Part shown: in pieces, positions 61,822 to 64,000 of the stretch
Layout of the letters: each line of letters begins with the position of its first letter
Numbering within the stretch: position 1 is the first letter of the stretch
Assembly: GCA_051294375.1 (NCBI GenBank)
Contig: CM119270.1
Span: 4,208,301 to 4,272,300, forward strand
DNA length: 64,000 nucleotides
Reading direction: 5' to 3'
Source of the DNA: Paraspadella gotoi
Lineage: Eukaryota; Chaetognatha
Notes under the pieces: generated by a model
What the model was told of the DNA's origin: nothing
Databases searched by the model: none
The model's input: only the letters and a program-made list of their open reading frames with translations
Program-made: the position numbers and the translations under genes

Positions 61822-64000
61822 GACGAGCTCTCTCGGTTCAACGCGCTCAATTCTCCGACGAAAATGTTTTGATTCTGAGAAAAATGGTGGCTGCAAAAGT
61901 TCACGATGTGGCGACTATTTATTTCTCTAGCATTTAATATTGCCTCCTTTGTTTAGTTAATTGTACATTTTACATTTTATCAATCAAACGTCGCCGCATC
62001 ACAACTTAGAGAAAAAAAACGAATCCAACAAAAAAACCAAACGTAAATTATTTTTTTGTCTCCAAGGGTTTCGAGTTTCACTTACGAGTTTCACCAACGA
62101 AACCCAAACTTTGGTTTGTTTCCTTCCCCCCCCCCTCCGCCCCCTCCTCCTCCTCCCTCCCGCACTTTCCTTAAAAATAAAGTCTTGGAAAATGAAAGAG
62201 GTCTGTCTGTTTAAGGGCATGAGACTTTTTTTTTTATCTGGTTCCCCTCCGAGTGCTCGCATTTCTCTCGAAGACGTTCTTGTAGATTTCGTTCGAACGC
62301 TATAATTTATATATTTTATCTATTTACCTTTAATTTCTATTTGACATTCTCGTTCACGAAACAAAAGGGAAAAAAATTAAAAAAACAAACAAAAGGCGTT
62401 GCTGTGAAATGAGTTTGACAGTTCTTTTATTTTACACTTTTTTTTTATTAAAAATTGTGGAAAGTTTACATAGTTTTTTGAGCTTCTCTATTCTGTCTCA
62501 TGTCTCGCGACAGATAAATATCATTTCATCCAAAACTCTGGTTGGCCGTCCGCGTTTTCTAGCCGTACGGGTGCATGCATGTGTTTATTTTCGAGTAATC
62601 TATTTTTAGCATTAATATAAGGATTTAATAAGACAATGAATTAGCGTTAGAAAACTCAATACTCCGTGGCTTAAACTATAGAAAAAAAAAGTGAAAACTC
62701 GTAAGGCCAACCTTTCCTTCCCCAGAAAAAAAAAAACTCCGGCCCAACTAACTTACCTTTCATTTCCATGAATAACTCACTCTCGCTTAACCCCGCGCGC
62801 AAAAAGAACCAACAAAACTAGTTAACGCTCTTCCGTTCTTAGAGAACTCTTATGCAGTTAAATCATCTACAGTAGTGTTTTTATTTTCGGGACTAAATTA
62901 CAGTGCAGTACCAGTGTTCGATATTGATTTTTTTTGGCGATTATTTTTTCAATTTCTGCTCAACGGTTTCGTTGGACCGGTTATGATTTTTAAACCTTAC
63001 TTTTGAGAAAATACAAAAGCGACAGAATTTTTTACAATAGAAAATTATAAACGACTAGAACGTTAATGTTCAACAACCTAAAAACACGATATTTTCGAAT
63101 ATGTTGATTAAATGATTATAAAATTAACATAACATCGAATGCCAACCGGAGCTAACGAAACATAAACGAAGTCGTCACAACCTGAAATATCGAATTCCGT
63201 CGCTGCATTCATTTTTAAGAGTCTATAAATTCACCATGACCCCTCTCCACTCCTTTCTACCCCCCCTCCGACTCCACCCCCATCCACCCCAACTTCCTCC
63301 GACCCAACCCCCCCCCAGCTAAAAGCGGAGGAGAAGAACGCGGACGCCAAGCGCCTCTACGAACACCTCAACACTGAGCTGCACGATCTCCTCCCGGCGC
63401 TCTTCGATTCCAGGATCGTCAGCTACGGGGCCATGCTGCAGGTTGGGCCGGCTGTGGATGAGTTGCTGAAGGTTTTAAGGAGTGGAAGTGTGGAGTGGTT
63501 TTGCAACAGGTTAAAGTGAAAAAGGATTGGATACGGAAAGATGCAGCGTGTTAAAAGAGTTCGATGCTGAAGGTTAAGTGGAGAACGGTCATGGATTGGG
63601 CGATTGGTTGGCTGCTGTAAGATAATAAGACCAGTTGCTGGTTGCAATCTGGATCAGATTGTCTGGTTTCTATCGTTGGTCACTGTATGTTTGATACTGC
63701 GAGTCGAATAAAAAAGGTTTGATAGTATCGGACAGGCCATTTTCCAGACTGTGTGAGACGGGACAAAATGCCACGAATATTTTAAACGCTTGAATTCTTT
63801 TTTCTTCTATGACTTTGTTGCCTCATGATATTCCATCTTTTTTTTCCAATTCACAGTCTCTCTTCACGGCCGAGTCGAGCTTTCACGGTGAGATTTCAAA
63901 GCAGAACGCGAATCTGAGCGAAGTCATCGACAAACTCGTGGAGGAAAGGGGGCGCGGCACTTACTCTTCGCGGCGAGAAGGATCGGTCGTCGCCGCCGCG
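40557..64000 (+). CDS. Amphiphysin/BIN-family N-BAR protein (gene span, 3' end outside window)
   Basis: N-BAR proteins dimerise into a curved coiled-coil that senses or forces membrane curvature; amphiphysins act in endocytosis and in muscle T-tubule formation. After either first exon come EVYEDEWAGKFE, YLRELDKSSTALYSYQ, AQFPDMRAKIEKRNRKLVDYD, KRLYEHLNTELHDLLPALFD, SRIVSYGAMLQ and SLFTAESSFHGE, in the order and spacing of the amphiphysin BAR domain. All exon phases join without break. About 230 BAR residues are in the window. A Ser/Arg-rich linker starts at the right edge, and any SH3 domain would lie beyond it. Homology rests on motif order recalled for the family; Amph versus Bin1 cannot be separated outside vertebrates. 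Confidence 0.92.
41088..41195. promoter_or_regulatory. CpG-rich patch between the alternative first exons
   Basis: About 108 bp of nearly pure G+C with many CpG and CGCC/GCGG words, in otherwise AT-rich intron, 1.0 kb upstream of exon 1b. It could be an internal promoter or enhancer or an unidentified exon. No function is demonstrated. Confidence 0.3.
41309..41403. repeat. CT microsatellite
   Basis: Mostly pure CT units with a few CCT/TTC breaks in amphiphysin intron 1. Confidence 0.95.
41766..41841. repeat. ATATC-based tandem repeat
   Basis: Three units of about 22 bp (ATATCATATCATATCACAGC) plus a partial, themselves built of ATATC pentamers. Confidence 0.9.
42206..42390 (+). CDS. Amphiphysin alternative first coding exon 1b
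   Basis: ATG at 42206 (context CCAAAATGGC) opens MASEDKSGTLRDFRKKASVY, then GRRRMEQLGQSMGKLDRTED, SFFDFNVENFERQQFNAAKL and Q, closing TTACAAAA|gtttg (phase 2). About half its residues match exon 1a, in the same alignment register; it is one codon longer. The 5' leader holds a CT and a CA tract (42150-42183). Its N-terminal helix is more basic than that of 1a (RKKASVYGRRR), which may change lipid affinity. Confidence 0.9.
43240..43490. repeat. Pyrimidine-rich CTTTTT array
   Basis: Imperfect CCTTTTT/CTTTTT hexamer-heptamer units, strongly strand-biased, in amphiphysin intron 1. Confidence 0.9.
44027..44225 (+). CDS. Amphiphysin common exon (BAR helix 1-2)
   Basis: Acceptor cccccgcag|ATACATGG at 44026/44027; the first A completes AAA (Lys) with either first exon. 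Reads KYMGNYIGAVRAVVHASIAF, QDALKEVYEDEWAGKFELIN, DLDLIKQCSHEYLRELDKSS and TALYSYQ, donor TATCAG|gttggg (phase 0). EVYE.EW is the family's EVYEPDW motif. Confidence 0.93.
45537..46590. repeat. Cluster of GA and CT microsatellites
   Basis: GA tracts at 45537-45633, 46038-46155 and 46480-46590 and a CT tract at 45716-45808. Between 45810 and 45990 is a C-rich unique stretch without a convincing exon. Confidence 0.9.
47759..48170. repeat. Purine-rich AAG/GA tract after a 25-N gap
   Basis: AAAG/GAAA words from 47759, then GA-rich mixed sequence. It starts at the gap edge and may be low-quality gap fill. Confidence 0.7.
49090..49350 (+). repeat. Dispersed repeat A, third copy
   Basis: CGTGGAGCAACTCTAT, a CTGTCTGTCGG core, ATTAAAATATGCATA and AAAACACATTGGAATTACC. 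Diverged from the 15.9- and 27.2-kb copies, so it is a true separate insertion. Confidence 0.75.
50441..50970 (+). CDS. Candidate two-exon small basic protein, unknown
   Basis: Exon 1 (50441-50545): ATG, then MDDRTEIVRRVWYNFDKGCL, LNVFEMANAAMNPVK, donor AAG|gtaaat (phase 0). Exon 2 (50725-50970): acceptor gcttccag|CAAAAA, QKIFEFCGNGIFMPGTKGPV, then RRVAGGIRSFDLQNEAIV and LGRRNWLKKK, stop TAA at 50970. Total 116 codons, no signal peptide, basic C-terminus. An in-frame TGA at 50414 bounds the start. Consistent phase, good splice sites and mixed codon use support it; no family is recognised and no conservation can be tested here. It lies in the sense direction inside the amphiphysin intron, so it could also be a spurious frame. 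Confidence 0.35.
51240..51480. other. GC-richer unidentified block
   Basis: A 240-bp stretch (GCGCGAATCCG to GGTTACGGGTGAG) more G+C-rich than its flanks, with no open frame. Possibly a SINE-like insertion, but I see no clear target duplication. Confidence 0.25.
51931..52179 (+). CDS. Possible exon, unknown
   Basis: After a pyrimidine-poor acceptor acaaaccag at 51930 an open frame reads TRWCFSLTGIFRTES, PPVHGIVKLPDGMHSSAKRR and FRLVIGIAIRDTRPRVEF, ending TAG at 52177-52179. Composition looks protein-like, but no upstream partner exon or family is identified. Confidence 0.2.
   Translation, partial: WCFSLTGIFRTESTPPVHGIVKLPDGMHSSAKRRFRLVIGIAIRDTRPRVEFAVPCSLESITIPEARITEETLPHPCSGDNR
52930..53048 (-). 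CDS. Possible terminal exon, minus strand, unknown
   Basis: A strong acceptor (tttagtttttcag) at about 53048 opens a frame reading IDGTIADSGENRYCERFEGC, LSLLFLQHMSELDQERL, stop TGA. An alternative frame is also open for 30 codons. It may be an alternative 3' exon of the 53.8-54.9 kb gene, whose second exon ends in a compatible phase. Confidence 0.22.
53821..54876 (-). CDS. Candidate antisense four-exon gene, unknown protein
   Basis: Exon 1 54876-54845 (ATG in aaaagATGG; donor GGG|gtaagt). Exon 2 54679-54447 (acceptor after a long pyrimidine tract; donor TTGG|gtgcgg). Exon 3 54111-53966 (acceptor cttcacag; donor TTTC|gtatga). Exon 4 53912-53821 (acceptor tttgttttag; stop TAA). From the ATG at 54589 in exon 2, phases 2 and 1 join exactly to a 126-residue protein: MAAGISNDELRRRIFGATEL, then LGWQLKRWENNWKSFRKK, LAEGEYNHLVGRLTAEGQF and a YIDLLASKRTPAVKLGKPF C-terminal part. 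The exon 1 ATG gives a different frame that stops (TAG) two bases before the 54589 ATG, so exon 1 is either leader with an upstream ORF or part of another isoform. The 5' region is CpG-rich. No family recognised; no signal peptide. It lies wholly within the amphiphysin intron. Confidence 0.45.
54690..54803. repeat. GA-rich tract forming the pyrimidine tract of an antisense intron
   Basis: GAGAGA/GAAGA repeats on +. On the minus strand they form a long CT tract ending in the ccccaaag acceptor at 54680. Confidence 0.85.
54960..57520. other. No confident gene
   Basis: AT-rich with homopolymers and a 178-N gap at 56663-56840. A + frame after the gap (about 56860-57099, ending TAA) reads LWPDKSPFAGDRDFPVDEMK then SSEGVMYSHFIVRADKPSSN and looks mildly protein-like, but no exon borders can be fixed. 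An A-box-like word near 55710 has no tRNA partner sequence. Confidence 0.4.
57506..57511 (-). terminator. Polyadenylation signal of the nested secreted-protein gene
   Basis: TTTATT on + is AATAAA on the minus strand, 16 bp after the stop codon. Confidence 0.5.
57527..59466 (-). CDS. Secreted cysteine-rich protein, three exons, antisense in amphiphysin intron
   Basis: Exon 1 59466-59350: MPARLFFLVLLLTVGMTATE, a clear signal peptide (cleavage likely after GMTA or TATE), then NINYCQTNAFCAKKGWISQ, donor CTCAG|gtatgt (phase 0). Exon 2 57979-57919: NYYGFTYRTYSTGCCRIQFN, donor AATG|gtaata (phase 1). Exon 3 57843-57527: acceptor caatcag, DYGIYYICFKCEECNVNYIE, ALSAKCVDNPE, then a Ser/Gly/Asn-rich acidic tail with PPCDPSYENK and a C-terminal RVARLLLLAAHLIRAALFR, stop TGA. 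Phases join exactly: 164 residues, nine cysteines in the mature part with a CC pair and a CxxCxxC-like group. The family is not recognised; the hydrophobic C-terminus could be a GPI or membrane signal. I assign no function. Confidence 0.7.
58741..59055 (+). repeat. Dispersed repeat C, complete copy
   Basis: The first half (58741-58927) matches the inverted 23300-23500; the second half (58928-59055) matches 31845-31965. It lies inside intron 1 of the nested secreted-protein gene. About 315 bp, AT-rich, with no frame; consistent with a MITE or SINE. Confidence 0.75.
59485..60610. other. No gene seen
   Basis: AT-rich intronic DNA upstream of the nested secreted-protein gene. Its promoter should lie here, but no convincing TATA or initiator stands out. 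Confidence 0.5.
60628..60705. repeat. CT microsatellite
   Basis: About 32 pure CT units followed by CCT and a shorter CT run. Confidence 0.95.
61109..61134. repeat. AAAG tetranucleotide array
   Basis: Six AAAG units. Confidence 0.9.
61311..61532. mobile_element. SINE-like 222-bp insertion with 12-bp target duplication
   Basis: TTAAATATTAGG occurs at 61299-61310 and exactly again at 61533-61544. Between them is a GC-rich, non-coding unit (CAACAGCCGGGTTGC, ATGGGGCATCTCACTG, CAGTGACGCCTCCAGTCACTG) unlike its AT-rich host. No poly-A tail or Pol III boxes are evident, so the class is open. It lies 134 bp upstream of an amphiphysin exon. Confidence 0.55.
61666..61788 (+). CDS. Amphiphysin common exon (BAR helix 2)
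   Basis: Acceptor tcaatctcag|GCTCAG at 61665/61666. Reads AQFPDMRAKIEKRNRKLVDY, DATRHTIETLKTSKKRDDNK and L, donor AAGCTG|gtgaga (phase 0). QFPDM..KI.KR.RKLVDYD is the hallmark motif of amphiphysin/BIN proteins. A second AG six bases on (ctcag|TTC) could skip two residues. A GA array begins directly at the donor. Confidence 0.95.
61789..61821. repeat. GA tract at splice donor
   Basis: gtgagagaga... the donor hexamer merges into about 15 GA units. Confidence 0.9.
61860..63318. other. Amphiphysin intron, no other gene seen
   Basis: AT-rich DNA with a C-rich tract at 62125-62165 and the C/CT-rich branch region before 63318. Confidence 0.6.
63319..63441 (+). CDS. Amphiphysin common exon (BAR helix 2-3)
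   Basis: Acceptor cccccccag|CTAAAA. Reads LKAEEKNADAKRLYEHLNTE, LHDLLPALFDSRIVSYGAML and Q, donor CTGCAG|gttggg (phase 0). LNTELHD.LPAL.DSRI is strongly conserved in insect-type amphiphysins. 123 nt, the same length as the preceding exon. Confidence 0.95.
63857..64000 (+). CDS. Amphiphysin common exon (end of BAR, start of linker), cut by window
   Basis: Acceptor attcacag|TCTCTC at 63856/63857. Reads SLFTAESSFHGEISKQNANL, SEVIDKLVEERGRGTYSSRR and EGSVVAAA, open to the window end. The last BAR helix closes at KLVEERG; the Ser/Arg/Ala-rich linker follows. Confidence 0.93.

Overview
This is a window of an animal nuclear genome. Coding sequence lies in short GC-rich exons bounded by GT..AG introns, set in AT-rich DNA full of GA/CT microsatellites, dispersed repeats and assembly gaps (runs of N at 10917-10941, 23272-23296, 34197-34206, 37376-37737, 47096-47341, 47734-47758, 56663-56840). 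The protein families found (a clan-2 cytochrome P450, a SNAP-25-type SNARE, amphiphysin/BIN with insect-like wording) suggest an invertebrate, perhaps an arthropod. The species cannot be fixed from the sequence.

Region 1 (1-34650): a CYP2-clan P450 gene on the + strand, with six recognisable exons. Exons 1-3 lie at 502-1632 and exons 4-6 at about 32.0-34.6 kb. The 30-kb 'intron' between them is dominated by a giant imperfect palindrome. Its left arm (about 11997-23220) holds a SNAP-25-like gene and a second copy of P450 exons 1-3. Its right arm (about 23560-31838) is the reverse complement and holds a third copy of P450 exons 3-1 and a second SNAP-25-like copy. The copies differ mainly by scattered one- or two-base insertions and deletions, and a 25-N gap lies near the centre. 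I read this as mis-assembly from uncorrected, palindromic long reads rather than biology. The SNAP-25-like gene and the P450 are probably real neighbours in the genome.

Region 2 (34650-40450): intergenic, with long GA/CT, TCA and 11-bp repeat tracts and no convincing gene.

Region 3 (40557-64000): an amphiphysin/BIN-family N-BAR gene on the + strand, running off the right edge. It has two alternative first coding exons (40557-40738 and 42206-42390) that end in the same splice phase. Each encodes its own version of the membrane-inserting N-terminal helix and the start of the BAR domain. Common exons follow at 44027, 61666, 63319 and 63857. The 17.4-kb intron between common exons 1 and 2 hosts at least two candidate antisense genes: a three-exon secreted cysteine-rich protein (59466 to 57527) and a small multi-exon unknown gene (54876 to 53821). 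It also holds a possible two-exon sense gene (50441-50970).

Mobile DNA: an internally deleted Tc1/mariner element with matching terminal repeats and TA flanks inside the last P450 intron; a foldback element of about 0.8 kb in P450 intron 3; a dispersed ~315-bp repeat; a family carrying GTCT/GTCC-rich cores; a 222-bp insertion with a perfect 12-bp target duplication next to amphiphysin exon 3; and a 3-kb insertion at 2851-5880 flanked by a near-perfect 14-bp repeat.
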